A stretch of DNA of 64,000 nucleotides from Sulfurihydrogenibium subterraneum DSM 15120 (lineage in GTDB: Bacteria > Aquificota > Aquificia > Aquificales > Hydrogenothermaceae), in contig NZ_JHUV01000012.1 of NCBI RefSeq assembly GCF_000619805.1, forward strand, positions 1-64,000, in the 5' to 3' direction. This document shows, in pieces, positions 24,566 through 33,509 of the stretch. The notes under the pieces are model-generated. The model saw only the letters and a list, made by a program, of their open reading frames with translations. It was not told where the DNA came from and searched no databases. The translations under genes were made by a program, and so were the position numbers. Position 1 is the first letter of the stretch. Every line of letters begins with the position of its first letter.

Positions 24566-27541
24566 TTACTGTTTAACTGAAAATGTTAAATTGTCTCCTT
24601 CTGCGTCAATTATAACAGTATCTCCTTCTTTTATCTCCCTTCTTAGTATCTTTTCAGAAAGTGGAGTTTCTACATACTTTTGAATAGCTCTTCTCATAGG
24701 TCTTGCACCGTAGACTGGATCGTATCCAAGTTTTATTAAAACTTCTTTAGCTTTGTCTGTAAGCTCTACTCTTATGTTTCTGTCGTGTAATCTTTTGTTT
24801 AAAGCATTTATCATAAGGTCTATTATTTGTACAATGTCTTTCTTAAATAGAGGTTTAAATACGATTATCTCATCTATTCTGTTTAAAAACTCTGGTCTAA
24901 AGTAGAGCTTAACTTCTTCTAAAACTTTTTGTTTTGCTATTTCAAATTCTTTTTCTATAACATCTTCTGGAGCGTCAAATGGAATTAGTGTTAGATACTG
25001 GCTTCCTATGTTTGAGGTCATAATTATAACAGTGTTTCTAAAGTTTACAGTTCTACCTTGTGAGTCTGTAAGTCTTCCGTCATCTAACACTTGTAAGAAT
25101 AGGTCAAATACTCTTGGATGTGCCTTTTCTATCTCATCTAATAGTATTACAGAGTAAGGTCTTCTTCTTACAGCTTCTGTTAGTTTTCCGCCTTCCTCAT
25201 AACCTACGTATCCCGGAGGTGCTCCAATTAGTTTTGCAACAGAGTGTTCTTCTTTAAACTCTGACATATCTAATCTTATCATTGCATCTTCATCGTCAAA
25301 TAAAAGCTCTGCTAATGTTTTAGCAAGCTCTGTTTTACCTACTCCTGTAGGTCCAAGGAACATAAATGATGCAAGTGGTTTTCTTGGGTCTGACAATCCT
25401 GCTCTTGCCCTTCTTATTGCTTCAGCTACTAATTTAACTGCGTGCTCTTGGTCTATTAATCTTTTATGCATTTCTTCTTCAAGGTGTAAGAGTCTTTCCA
25501 TTTCTTCTTCTTTCATCTTAGATATTGGTATTCCAGTCCATTCTGCTACAACTTCCGCAACGTCATCTTCTGTTACTACTACTAACTCTGCTAATTTTTG
25601 TTGTAATGCTTTTATCTCTTTTTCAATTTGAGCTTTCTTGATTTTATACTCAGCTTCTTTTTCGTAGTCTCCTTTTTGGCTGTAAAGCTCAATTTGTTTC
25701 TCTACTTCTTGAAGCTGTCTTTCAAGCTCTTCTACCTTAGCTTTTTCGTTTGAAGATTTTGCTTTTAGGTCTTTAAGTTGTTTTTCAAGGTTTGCTTTTT
25801 CTATCTTAAGTTTTGCTTCTTTTTCATAATTACCGTCTAAAGATGCCTGAACTATCTGCTCATCTAACATTTTTATCTTCCTTTCAAGTTCTATAACCTC
25901 TGGTGATGCGTAGACAAGTTTTAACTTTTTCCTTGCACAAGCTTGGTCTAATGCATCTATTGCTTTATCTGGAAATTTTCTTGCGGGTATATATCTTCCT
26001 GTAAGTTTTGCAGCAGCTTCTATTGCTTTGTCGCTTATTTTTACGTTGTGGTGTTTTTCAAGTCTTGGTCTTAATGCTTTTAGTATCTCTATGGTCGTGT
26101 CTATGTCTGGTTCTTCTACATAAACAGGTTGGAATCTTCTTTCTAATGCAGGATCTTTTTCTATGTACTTTCTATACTCATCTAATGTAGTTGCACCTAT
26201 TACTCTTATCTCTCCTCTTGCTAAAGCTGGTTTTAGGAGCTGTCCTGCATCTGATGCACCTTCTCCTTTACCAGCTCCTACTATTGTGTGAAGCTCGTCT
26301 ATAAATAGTATTATGTTAGGGTCTTTCTTTAACTCATCTATAAGAGATTTCATTCTTTCTTCAAACTCACCTCTGTACTTCGTTCCTGCTACCAAAGCAC
26401 CTAAGTCTAAAGATAAGATTTTTTTGTTTTGTAAATCTTCTGGGACTTCTTTGTTTACTATTTTTTGGGCTAATCCTTCTACTATTGCAGTTTTACCTAC
26501 TCCAGCTTCTCCAATTAGTACTGGGTTGTTTTTTGTTCTTCTAAGGAGTATCTCTATAACCTGTTGTATTTCTCTTTCTCTTCCTATAACAGGGTCAAGT
26601 TTTCCTTCTCTTGCTGATTTTGTTAGATCAACTGTAAATTTTTCTAAAACAGACTTTTCTTCTTCTGCCATTTCTTGTTGAATATTTTTTCCTTCCATCT
26701 TTTCTTTTCCTCCTTCTTTTTTATCAAAATTTAGTATTTCATTTAAAACTTTTCCAGCTATTGTATCTTTTGCTTCTACTAAAGCTGTTGCAATATGTGA
26801 TGGACTTACGACGGTTGAACCGCTGTTAAACGCTATTTTTTCGGCATTTTCTAAAACTTTTATAAGTTTAGATGCATACTGTTTTTGTGTTTTTGAACCT
26901 ACTACTCTCTCTACTATTTTTTCTACAAATCTGTCTTTTGAAAATCCAAGGTCTTCTATCTGTTTTATAAGGGAGCTGTTTTCTATAACTTTGTAGATAA
27001 AAGATAGTAAGTTTAAATCTCCTGATAAAAATCTGTCAGCTGTGTTTGGGTCTGTAAGTTGAGTAAGCTGAGACTTTAAAGAGTTTAGGTTAGATTCCAG
27101 CTGTTTTTCGTATATAGATAGCCTTTCTAACTCTAACCTTGATCCTCTACTAAAGAAAAATCCTGTTTCATAAGATAGCTCTCTTTTTAATCTTTCTTTT
27201 TGAGCTTTTAACTCTTTTAATTCTTTGTAAATTTCCAAAGCTTGGGTTCTTACTTGAGATAGTTGAGAGTAAAGGTTTTTAATGTAATCTGTATACTCAG
27301 AAACTGCTTTGTTTATTTGTGAGTATAGGTCTTGAAGATAAGTTGTTATGTTTTCCTTTAAAGATTTTGTGTCTATCCCTCTTTTTTCTATTATTTTTAT
27401 AAGAGGGTTGTCTTCTTTTGAAATAAATGCCATTAATAGATGGTCTGTGTCAACCATTGAATCTTGATTTTTAGCAGCAATACTCTTAGCTGTCTCTAAA
27501 AGATCCCTTGATTTTCTGTCAAGTAGGTTTTCACTAAACAT
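24566..27541 (-). CDS. clpB: Disaggregase ATPase ClpB with enlarged N-terminal region
   Basis: ClpB is the hexameric AAA+ chaperone that, with DnaK, resolubilises aggregated proteins. The protein has two AAA modules with Walker A motifs GEAGVGKTAIVEG and GPTGVGKTELAK, Walker B LDEIEKAHP, and the coiled-coil middle domain between them. I choose the ATG at 27541, six bases after GGAGG; a longer TTG-start frame reads through that ribosome site. The result is 991 residues, over 100 more than usual. The excess lies in the N-domain, where the two Clp_N repeats (about 1-70 and 222-275) are separated by a helical, coiled-coil-like stretch of about 140 residues. Confidence 0.95.
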   Translation of the reverse strand: MFSENLLDRKSRDLLETAKSIAAKNQDSMVDTDHLLMAFISKEDNPLIKIIEKRGIDTKSLKENITTYLQDLYSQINKAVSEYTDYIKNLYSQLSQVRTQALEIYKELKELKAQKERLKRELSYETGFFFSRGSRLELERLSIYEKQLESNLNSLKSQLTQLTDPNTADRFLSGDLNLLSFIYKVIENSSLIKQIEDLGFSKDRFVEKIVERVVGSKTQKQYASKLIKVLENAEKIAFNSGSTVVSPSHIATALVEAKDTIAGKVLNEILNFDKKEGGKEKMEGKNIQQEMAEEEKSVLEKFTVDLTKSAREGKLDPVIGREREIQQVIEILLRRTKNNPVLIGEAGVGKTAIVEGLAQKIVNKEVPEDLQNKKILSLDLGALVAGTKYRGEFEERMKSLIDELKKDPNIILFIDELHTIVGAGKGEGASDAGQLLKPALARGEIRVIGATTLDEYRKYIEKDPALERRFQPVYVEEPDIDTTIEILKALRPRLEKHHNVKISDKAIEAAAKLTGRYIPARKFPDKAIDALDQACARKKLKLVYASPEVIELERKIKMLDEQIVQASLDGNYEKEAKLKIEKANLEKQLKDLKAKSSNEKAKVEELERQLQEVEKQIELYSQKGDYEKEAEYKIKKAQIEKEIKALQQKLAELVVVTEDDVAEVVAEWTGIPISKMKEEEMERLLHLEEEMHKRLIDQEHAVKLVAEAIRRARAGLSDPRKPLASFMFLGPTGVGKTELAKTLAELLFDDEDAMIRLDMSEFKEEHSVAKLIGAPPGYVGYEEGGKLTEAVRRRPYSVILLDEIEKAHPRVFDLFLQVLDDGRLTDSQGRTVNFRNTVIIMTSNIGSQYLTLIPFDAPEDVIEKEFEIAKQKVLEEVKLYFRPEFLNRIDEIIVFKPLFKKDIVQIIDLMINALNKRLHDRNIRVELTDKAKEVLIKLGYDPVYGARPMRRAIQKYVETPLSEKILRREIKEGDTVIIDAEGDNLTFSVKQ

Positions 27542-27577
27542 TTTTTCCTCCAAAATTTTAGTCTATCATTATAAGAT

Positions 27578-27606
27578 AATATAACATTACTTTTATAAAT
27601 ATGCAA
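27578..27606 (-). promoter_or_regulatory. Probable sigma-70-type promoter of clpB
   Basis: On the minus strand TTGCAT (27606-27601) and TATATT (27583-27578) are 17 bases apart, about 40 bases before the clpB ribosome-binding site. I see no CIRCE-type inverted repeat. Confidence 0.5.
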
Positions 27607-27678
27607 GCCTGAATTTAATCATATGAAAATCTATATAAATAAATATAAAATCTTTAAAACTTTTTCACAGGATAAAAA

Positions 27679-27951
27679 ATGAGTGAAGTAAAAGAGTTGA
27701 AAGTCGTTTTAGATGGTATAGACATCTCTGACAATAGTCAAGAGATGATTGCAAGTGAAAAGTTTGTTGAAGAAATGAAAAAAAATGATTACTTACCTAC
27801 AGATAATTATGTAGCTTTAAGAGATAAAAAAATGAGTAATATAAGAGGTAAAAAGATATCAACTCAAGAAGATGTTGAAATTTACGCATACTCTCAAGTG
27901 ATAAAAGATGATAAGGGAGTTAAAACAGTTGTAATAATGAAAATAGTTTAA
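27679..27951 (+). CDS. Small hypothetical protein
   Basis: The 90-residue soluble, charged protein has no signal or membrane segment. It alternates beta-like and helical stretches (ELKVVLDGIDISD, then SEKFVEEMKK, then EDVEIYAYSQVI). I do not recognise a family. The ATG is preceded by only a weak AGGAT. It is divergent from clpB and converges on the glycosyltransferase gene, overlapping its end by four bases. The tidy gap to clpB and the good coding character support a real gene. Confidence 0.6.
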   Translation: MSEVKELKVVLDGIDISDNSQEMIASEKFVEEMKKNDYLPTDNYVALRDKKMSNIRGKKISTQEDVEIYAYSQVIKDDKGVKTVVIMKIV

Positions 27952-28712
27952 AGCCAGAGTTTATCTTTATACTTTTCTTTAAGCTCAAGTTCGTATAGGA
28001 AAGTATATTTTAAAAAGACATACAAAAATCCAGAAAATGCTATTATAAGTCCTCTCGTTCCTTCTAAAAATCCAAGTTTAAAAAAGTAAAGTTTAAAGAA
28101 TATAACAAATGGATTTAGTATAAGTTTGTAAAGTTTAAACTTTTTACCTTGAGAGTGCATAATCTCTGCCATCTTTTTTGCGTAATCTACTGTCTTGATA
28201 AACTGATGGTAAAGGTTTTTATAAGAGTAGTGATATAAATCTCCTTCTAATTTTCCTACTTTTCCTTGACATACAACTTCTTCGTGTAATTTTCCTTCGT
28301 ATCTGACTTTATCTTTCTTAAAAAGTCTCTTTCTGTATTCGGGATACCATACGTAGTTTAAAAACCTACCAAGGTAGTAAGTTCTCCTTGGGACTTCATA
28401 ACAGTCATACTTTGGATTTTTTAGCTCTTTTTTTATATTTTCCTGTAATTTTTTAGATAGCTCTTCATCTGCATCTAAAACAAAGACCCATTCTCCATTA
28501 CATAGGGATAAGCCATAATTAACTTGAGATGGATAATCGTCAAACTCTCTAAAAAAAACTTCAGCTCCTAAGTTTTTTGCTATCTCAACGGTTTTATCTG
28601 TAGAGCCACTGTCTAACACAATAATTTCATCTGCAATATCTACTACGCTTTTTATTGTCCTTGCTATATTTTTTTCTTCGTTTTTTGTTAAAATCAAAAC
28701 AGATAGTTTCAT
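27948..28712 (-). CDS. Family 2 glycosyltransferase (WaaE/KdtX-like)
   Basis: This 254-residue enzyme transfers a sugar from a nucleotide donor, probably to lipopolysaccharide core or another envelope glycan. The GT-A fold is shown by LSVLILTKNEEKNIARTIKS, IIVLDSGSTDKTVEIA and the metal-binding DADEE (in FVLDADEELSKK). The pattern ending in YRKRLFKK and the C-terminal hydrophobic helices match WaaE-type core glycosyltransferases. It is the last gene of the minus-strand string and follows the ABC permease by 12 bases. Confidence 0.85.
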   Translation of the reverse strand: MKLSVLILTKNEEKNIARTIKSVVDIADEIIVLDSGSTDKTVEIAKNLGAEVFFREFDDYPSQVNYGLSLCNGEWVFVLDADEELSKKLQENIKKELKNPKYDCYEVPRRTYYLGRFLNYVWYPEYRKRLFKKDKVRYEGKLHEEVVCQGKVGKLEGDLYHYSYKNLYHQFIKTVDYAKKMAEIMHSQGKKFKLYKLILNPFVIFFKLYFFKLGFLEGTRGLIIAFSGFLYVFLKYTFLYELELKEKYKDKLWL

Positions 28713-28724
28713 ACGATAATTTTA

Positions 28725-29459
28725 TCATTTTTTAATTAAAATTGTCGTTAGAGCTGAAAGACTGTTGATAAACACTATGGTGTATCCTGTAGGCAGGTCA
28801 AAGTTGTAAGAAAGTGTTAATGATATTAGTATCAGTATAAACCCTGTTATAGTAGCATAAATTAGATGGTTTTTACTAAAGAGTTTTAAAGATATTAAAG
28901 ATGGTGCTATAAGTATTGAAAAGACAACCAACACTCCTGCCAGTTTTACAGAGCTTGTTAAAGTTATTGCAAAAGTAGTAAAAAAGAGTATATCTTTTAA
29001 AAATCCTTGGGTATTTCTTACAACAAAGTATAAAAACAGCCCTATAATCAGATAAAGAATAGAGACTTTGAATATCTCATTGTATGAAGTAAACAGAATG
29101 TCGTATGCAAGTAGGTTGTTTAACTCTTCTAATCCGTGGGGAGATTTTGACATTACTATAAAAACGCCTGACATTCCAAGAGCGTAAATCAAGCCTATAA
29201 AAGCTTCTTGAAGAGATTTTTCTTTATGGCTTATGTAAGCTATCAAAATAGCTGTTAAAACTGCCAGTAATAAAGATATAGGATATAAAAACTTTCCTTC
29301 AAAAAGGTAAAGAGAGACGGCAACTCCCAGAGCTGCCATCTGCCCAACTGCAAGGTCTGTAAATATTATGTTCCTTTTTATTATCTGTAGTCCGTAGTAA
29401 GAGTGTATAAGCAGTAAAACTATACTCAGTAAGAGAGGAGGTAGAATAAGGTCAATCAT
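28725..29459 (-). CDS. Metal ABC transporter permease (ZnuB/MntB family)
   Basis: The 244-residue protein has about eight membrane helices and the ABC-3 family pattern: LLIHSYYGLQIIKRN near the start, DLAVGQMAALG, and KLAGVLVVFSILIAPS, where the last is the coupling region. It forms the membrane channel for Zn2+ or Mn2+ import. The start overlaps the substrate-binding gene by eight bases. No ATPase subunit gene is present in this string, so a partner must be encoded elsewhere. Confidence 0.88.
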   Translation of the reverse strand: MIDLILPPLLLSIVLLLIHSYYGLQIIKRNIIFTDLAVGQMAALGVAVSLYLFEGKFLYPISLLLAVLTAILIAYISHKEKSLQEAFIGLIYALGMSGVFIVMSKSPHGLEELNNLLAYDILFTSYNEIFKVSILYLIIGLFLYFVVRNTQGFLKDILFFTTFAITLTSSVKLAGVLVVFSILIAPSLISLKLFSKNHLIYATITGFILILISLTLSYNFDLPTGYTIVFINSLSALTTILIKK

Positions 29460-30345
29460 TTGTTATTCTCCTTACTATCTCATCAAACAAGCTGAATATA
29501 TCATTAACCTGCTGAGTTGCGCCAACATCGTGGGGTATTATTACATACTTTACTCCTGATTTTTCACTCAAAAATTGGGCTGGTTTTAAAGGATGATATA
29601 CGTCTTGTAGTATAAGACTTACTTTTTCTGTTTTTATTGTTTGAAGGAGATTTCCAAGGTGTTTAGCTGTAGGAGGGATACCTGGAAGAGGCTCTATAGT
29701 GCCAACCGCAACTATCTGGTATCTGTTTAAAAAGTAGTCAAAAAGTTTGTGATACTCAATTACTTTCATACCTTTAACTTTTGCAAGTTTTCCATTCCAC
29801 TGCTGTAGCTTTTCGTTAAATCTTTGTTTAAAGATTTTGTTGTTGTTTTCGTAAGTTTGGCAGTTTTGTGCATCTAACTTACAGAGCTTGGCGGTTATAA
29901 CATCGGATATTACTGGAATGTTATAAGGGTCTAAGTGGAAGTGAGGGTTTCCTTCTGGATGAATATCGCCAAAAGCTCTTGAAATATTTTCAGGTTTTTC
30001 TATCAGCTTTATAAACTGAGATAAGTCTAAAAATCCAGAAGATGAAGGCTGTATTTTACTATTGTTAGCTTGATTTAAAAGGGGAGGAAGCCAGCCAACC
30101 TCTAAGGAAGCTCCGTTTATTATAAGTAAGTCTGCATCTCTAAGTTTTACACTTAAAGAAGGTTTTGGAACTACAAAGTGAGGGTCTAAATTACCAGAAG
30201 CAAGATAATCAACTTGAGCCTTATCTTGAACTATCTCTTTTGTGATACTTGCTATGTAAGGATAAGTAGCAACTATCTTCATTTTTGCACTTGCTATGTT
30301 TAGAGTTAGTAAAAGAGTTATAAAAAAGTATATAAATCTCTTCAT
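29452..30345 (-). CDS. Metal ABC transporter substrate-binding protein (ZnuA-like)
   Basis: This periplasmic 297-residue protein has a signal peptide (about 1-20, ending NIASA). It belongs to the cluster 9 metal-binding family: YIASITKEI, then DPHFVVPKPS, then GNPHFHLDPYN and VIEYHKLFDYF, giving the His ligands of a Zn2+ or Mn2+ site. There is no long His-rich loop like that of classical ZnuA, so the metal is not certain. It lies in an operon between a His-rich outer-membrane protein and the permease, which supports zinc as the cargo. Confidence 0.88.
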   Translation of the reverse strand: MKRFIYFFITLLLTLNIASAKMKIVATYPYIASITKEIVQDKAQVDYLASGNLDPHFVVPKPSLSVKLRDADLLIINGASLEVGWLPPLLNQANNSKIQPSSSGFLDLSQFIKLIEKPENISRAFGDIHPEGNPHFHLDPYNIPVISDVITAKLCKLDAQNCQTYENNNKIFKQRFNEKLQQWNGKLAKVKGMKVIEYHKLFDYFLNRYQIVAVGTIEPLPGIPPTAKHLGNLLQTIKTEKVSLILQDVYHPLKPAQFLSEKSGVKYVIIPHDVGATQQVNDIFSLFDEIVRRITND

Positions 30346-30369
30346 TGTCTTTGCCTCCTGTAAAGTGTT

Positions 30370-31788
30370 TTAAAATCCGTGAGCTCCATGAGATCCTATA
30401 GCAATGTTAAACTGGAGTATGACTTCTTGGTTAGTTTTTCTTTGGAAGTCCTGAGTAAATAGACTTTTATCGTAATTATACTGTAGTCTAATTCTTGAAA
30501 ACTCAGAAGGTAAAAAGTCTATCATAAATGAGTATCTGTAAAGGTTATCTGGAAGGTTTTTATTTACTCCGTTTACAATAACGTCATTTTTGTTTATAAG
30601 GTCATATCTTATACCTGCTCTCCATCTTTGGTCAAACTTGTAAACAACCTGAGAGTATAATCCCCCTTGTTTAGCCTCTCTTGACGGAGTAATTAAATTT
30701 CCTGCATCGTATTCATAAACCTTTCCGTCAAACTTTCTGTAAAGGTACTCTGACTGCCAAGTGATGTATCTGTAAGAGTCTATGTTGTATCTAACTGTAA
30801 GGTCAGCTCCGTAAATCTTGGTTGTACCAGATAGAGCGTGTGGGTCTTCATCTTCTAAGTGGTCTATCCTCGTGCCACCTTGTGCATAGGATAGCCCTGC
30901 TAATATAGAAGCATTACCTACATCAAAAGATGGTTTTATAAAGAGCGTATAAAGATTAGGTTTTTTAGTGTCTGATATTTTAATGTTGTCTCCAGTTCCA
31001 TCTTTCTTTGTGTTTATAGTAAAGCCGTTTCTGTTAAAGTTGTTTTCGTTGTCTCCTTGAAGGACTTCAAAGCCAATCTGTAGGTAAAAAGGTGTAGGTG
31101 CAAGCCAAGTAATCTGAGCTCCTTTTTCAAGAAGGTTGTGAGGACCAAAAATTGCGTAGTACACAAGAGGTGCATCTACAAAGTCCCAGTAGTGATGGTG
31201 TTGTTCGTTTAATCTTCCAAACTTACTGTAAAACTTACCAGCTTTTAATCCTAAGTTGTAAGGAAGCTGTCTTGTTTTTATGTAAGCTTCTTCTATCTCA
31301 AAAGCATTTTCTCTTAAGTGAAATATACCAACTAAATCAAAGTACGGGTCTACTGCTTGAGCAATGTAAAGATGAGCGTAATTTAAGTTAAAACCTCTTT
31401 CTGCATTGTAAGGACCTTCTCCTTCGTGTCCGTCGTGGGAGTGGAAAAGTCCGTGGTTAAATCCAGGCATCATTACAGATTTATAAATGTCATCTGTAAG
31501 ATTTCTGCTTACGTAAGAAAAGTCAAATAGTAAAGATATGTCTGGAACAAACTTTGCTTGTGAAAATGGGTTAGAGAGTATCTTTTCAATAGGGTCTCTA
31601 CCATCTACATTTTTTAGTTTTTCTCTTGTCTGATCTAAAACTTCTTGATTTTCTTGAAGTTGCTTGACCTTTTCTTGAAGCTGCTGAATTATCTGTTGTT
31701 GTTCTTGTAGCTGTTTTTTTAGTTCATCTAACTCTGAAGCTGTAGCTATAGTAAAAGGTATTAATGCGGTTAATAAATACTTTTTCAT
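30370..31788 (-). CDS. Outer-membrane protein with His-rich segments, zinc-operon linked
   Basis: The 472-residue protein has a signal peptide (about 1-17), a Gln-rich coiled coil (about 20-65, ELKKQLQEQQQIIQQLQEK), and a long beta-strand-rich region likely to be a barrel. Histidine clusters occur in GLFHSHDGHEGEGP, in NEQHHHYWDF, in EDPHAL and at the extreme C-terminus (GSHGAHGF), which suggests metal binding. It is encoded 24 bases upstream of the ZnuA-like gene, so it may be the outer-membrane entry pore for the metal. No TonB box or plug domain is visible. Confidence 0.78.
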   Translation of the reverse strand: MKKYLLTALIPFTIATASELDELKKQLQEQQQIIQQLQEKVKQLQENQEVLDQTREKLKNVDGRDPIEKILSNPFSQAKFVPDISLLFDFSYVSRNLTDDIYKSVMMPGFNHGLFHSHDGHEGEGPYNAERGFNLNYAHLYIAQAVDPYFDLVGIFHLRENAFEIEEAYIKTRQLPYNLGLKAGKFYSKFGRLNEQHHHYWDFVDAPLVYYAIFGPHNLLEKGAQITWLAPTPFYLQIGFEVLQGDNENNFNRNGFTINTKKDGTGDNIKISDTKKPNLYTLFIKPSFDVGNASILAGLSYAQGGTRIDHLEDEDPHALSGTTKIYGADLTVRYNIDSYRYITWQSEYLYRKFDGKVYEYDAGNLITPSREAKQGGLYSQVVYKFDQRWRAGIRYDLINKNDVIVNGVNKNLPDNLYRYSFMIDFLPSEFSRIRLQYNYDKSLFTQDFQRKTNQEVILQFNIAIGSHGAHGF

Positions 31789-31848
31789 AGATTACACCTC
31801 CTCTTTAAAATTTTTTAAAGTTTAAAAAAGACTGATGGATAAAGATTT

Positions 31849-32127
31849 TTAAAGGTAGAGAGGAGGCGACCTTGGAAGAGTATTTATCGGAATTATTTTT
31901 TGAATATAAATTTGATAAAATAAAACTTTATAACTTTCTTTATACTTTACTATCTCAAAATTTAAACCTAAACTACTTGGGTCTTGAGATTGTTGGTTTA
32001 TTTGTAATACACAGATTTGACAGTCAGGATGAGGCTGGTTATCTTCGTGGTGGTGGGTTAGCGTAATACTGTTTACAAATAACAGATAAAAACTTATAAA
32101 AAGACTGAGTAATTTTTTAAATCTCAT
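31849..32127 (-). CDS. Small exported His/Cys-rich protein
   Basis: The 92-residue product has an N-terminal signal or anchor helix (about 4-22). A short metal-ligand motif, LTHHHEDNQPHPDCQICVL, follows, with five His and a CQIC pair. The remainder has no recognisable domain. It begins four bases after fabZ and precedes the His-rich outer-membrane protein by about 60 bases, so a role in metal sensing or delivery is plausible. It somewhat resembles small DUF2946-type proteins, but I cannot confirm that. Confidence 0.65.
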   Translation of the reverse strand: MRFKKLLSLFISFYLLFVNSITLTHHHEDNQPHPDCQICVLQINQQSQDPSSLGLNFEIVKYKESYKVLFYQIYIQKIIPINTLPRSPPLYL

Positions 32128-32131
32128 TAAC

Positions 32132-32557
32132 CTACTTTACAGCTGCCATTAAGATTGCTTCACAAACAACCTGTCCGTCTACTTTCGCAACCGCTTTTAT
32201 TTTTCCCATAGACCTTTTTATGTTTATTCCTTCTACTTCAAATACAATCTGGTCTCCGGGGACTACTGGTTTTCTAAACTTTGCCTCTTCTATACTTGCA
32301 AACAAAACAGTTCCGTTTGTTATGTTTGCCTTTTTTAACATTAAGTAAGCTCCAACCTGAGCCATAGCTTCTATGATTAAAACTCCCGGCATTACAGGAT
32401 TATCAGGAAAGTGTCCTACAAAGAAAGGCTCATTATAAGTCACATTTTTTAATGCTTTTATTTTCATATTTTCAACATCTAACTCTAATATTCTATCAAC
32501 TAATAAAAAAGGGTATCTGTGAGGTAAAACTTTCATAATATCCATTACATTTTCCAT
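32132..32557 (-). CDS. fabZ: 3-hydroxyacyl-ACP dehydratase FabZ
   Basis: This 141-residue hot-dog fold enzyme dehydrates 3-hydroxyacyl-ACP in fatty acid synthesis. It shows LPHRYPFLLVDRI near the N-terminus and the active-site GHFPDNPVMPGVLIIEAMAQ with catalytic His and Glu. Length is standard. GGAGG precedes the ATG inside the end of the prenyltransferase gene, with 13 bases of overlap. Confidence 0.96.
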   Translation of the reverse strand: MENVMDIMKVLPHRYPFLLVDRILELDVENMKIKALKNVTYNEPFFVGHFPDNPVMPGVLIIEAMAQVGAYLMLKKANITNGTVLFASIEEAKFRKPVVPGDQIVFEVEGINIKRSMGKIKAVAKVDGQVVCEAILMAAVK

Positions 32558-33417
32558 AATAGTCCTCCAAGATGGGTGTCTAAAATTACAAATATCATAT
32601 ATATTATACTTACAAAACCGTTAACTGTAAAAAAAGCCTTATTTATTTTAGATAAATCATTTTCTTTTATCAACATATGCTCATACACTAAAAATCCTGT
32701 TAAAACAAACACTCCTATAAAGTATATTAAACCCATACCTGCAAGAAATCCTGTAAGTAAGATAAATAAAAACGTTAAAAAGTGGAAAAATCTTGCTATG
32801 TAAATAGATTTTTTTATACCATACTTAGCAGGAATTGAATAAATACCAAAAGTCTTATCAAACTCGTAATCTTGAAGAGCATATAGAATATCAAACCCTG
32901 CAACCCAGAAAGCCATTGCAATGCCTAATGTAATTGCCGATAACTCTACACTACCTTTAAGTGCTATACTTACAGCTACAGGAATTAAAAAGTAAACAGC
33001 TCCTAAAATAAGATGAACGTATTGAGTAAACCTTTTTCCAGCAGGATATATCAAAAGTAAAAGAATAACTACTGGTGAGAGCCAAAAAGCAACCATGTTT
33101 AGTTTATAGGCACTATACATAAACAAAATAGAAGCGGTTAAACCAAGAGCCATCATCTCCCAAGGTCTAACTTCTCCTTTAGCAGAAGGCCAGTTTTTTG
33201 TTCTTGGATTTAATCTATCTATAGGCGTATCTATATACCTGTTAAAAGCCATTCCTGCAGTTCTTGCAAAAACCATTGCAAGTATAATCCAAAAAATTTT
33301 ATTAACATCTGGTAAACCTTTTTCAATTATGAAAATAGATGATATACCAAAAGGTATTGCAAAAATCGTGTGAGAAAACTTTATAAGTTCAAGATACGTT
33401 TTAAGTTTATTTATCAC
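32545..33417 (-). CDS. UbiA-family prenyltransferase (quinone biosynthesis)
   Basis: The 290-residue protein has about nine membrane helices and the two Asp-rich motifs of UbiA enzymes: NRYIDTPIDRLNPRT and LQDYEFDKTFGIYSIP. It attaches a polyprenyl chain to an aromatic quinone precursor. Aquificota usually make menaquinone by the futalosine route, in which a UbiA homologue (MqnP) does this step, so MqnP-like function is likely; UbiA proper is the alternative. The start is GTG at 33417 with a weak ribosome site. The adjoining fabZ overlaps its end. Confidence 0.88.
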   Translation of the reverse strand: MINKLKTYLELIKFSHTIFAIPFGISSIFIIEKGLPDVNKIFWIILAMVFARTAGMAFNRYIDTPIDRLNPRTKNWPSAKGEVRPWEMMALGLTASILFMYSAYKLNMVAFWLSPVVILLLLIYPAGKRFTQYVHLILGAVYFLIPVAVSIALKGSVELSAITLGIAMAFWVAGFDILYALQDYEFDKTFGIYSIPAKYGIKKSIYIARFFHFLTFLFILLTGFLAGMGLIYFIGVFVLTGFLVYEHMLIKENDLSKINKAFFTVNGFVSIIYMIFVILDTHLGGLLWKM

Positions 33418-33509
33418 TTGTTAACACATCCTATAAAATTTAAAATTATAATAATTATATCAAGCTTTGGAGTTATAAGTTGATTAACAAAAAGGAGGTC
33501 GTAAAGATT

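Noticed and set aside
27542-27553. A TTG start for clpB four codons upstream of the ATG.
   Set aside because: The TTG lies within the GGAGG ribosome site of the ATG at 27541, so the ATG is the real start.
31872-32066. A plus-strand frame opposite the small His/Cys-rich gene.
   Set aside because: No ribosome site or recognisable motif; the minus-strand frame has signal peptide and metal motif and fits the operon.
33480-33509. A TTG start ten codons upstream for htrA.
   Set aside because: It precedes the AAAGGAGG site; starting at ATG 33510 gives a normal signal anchor.
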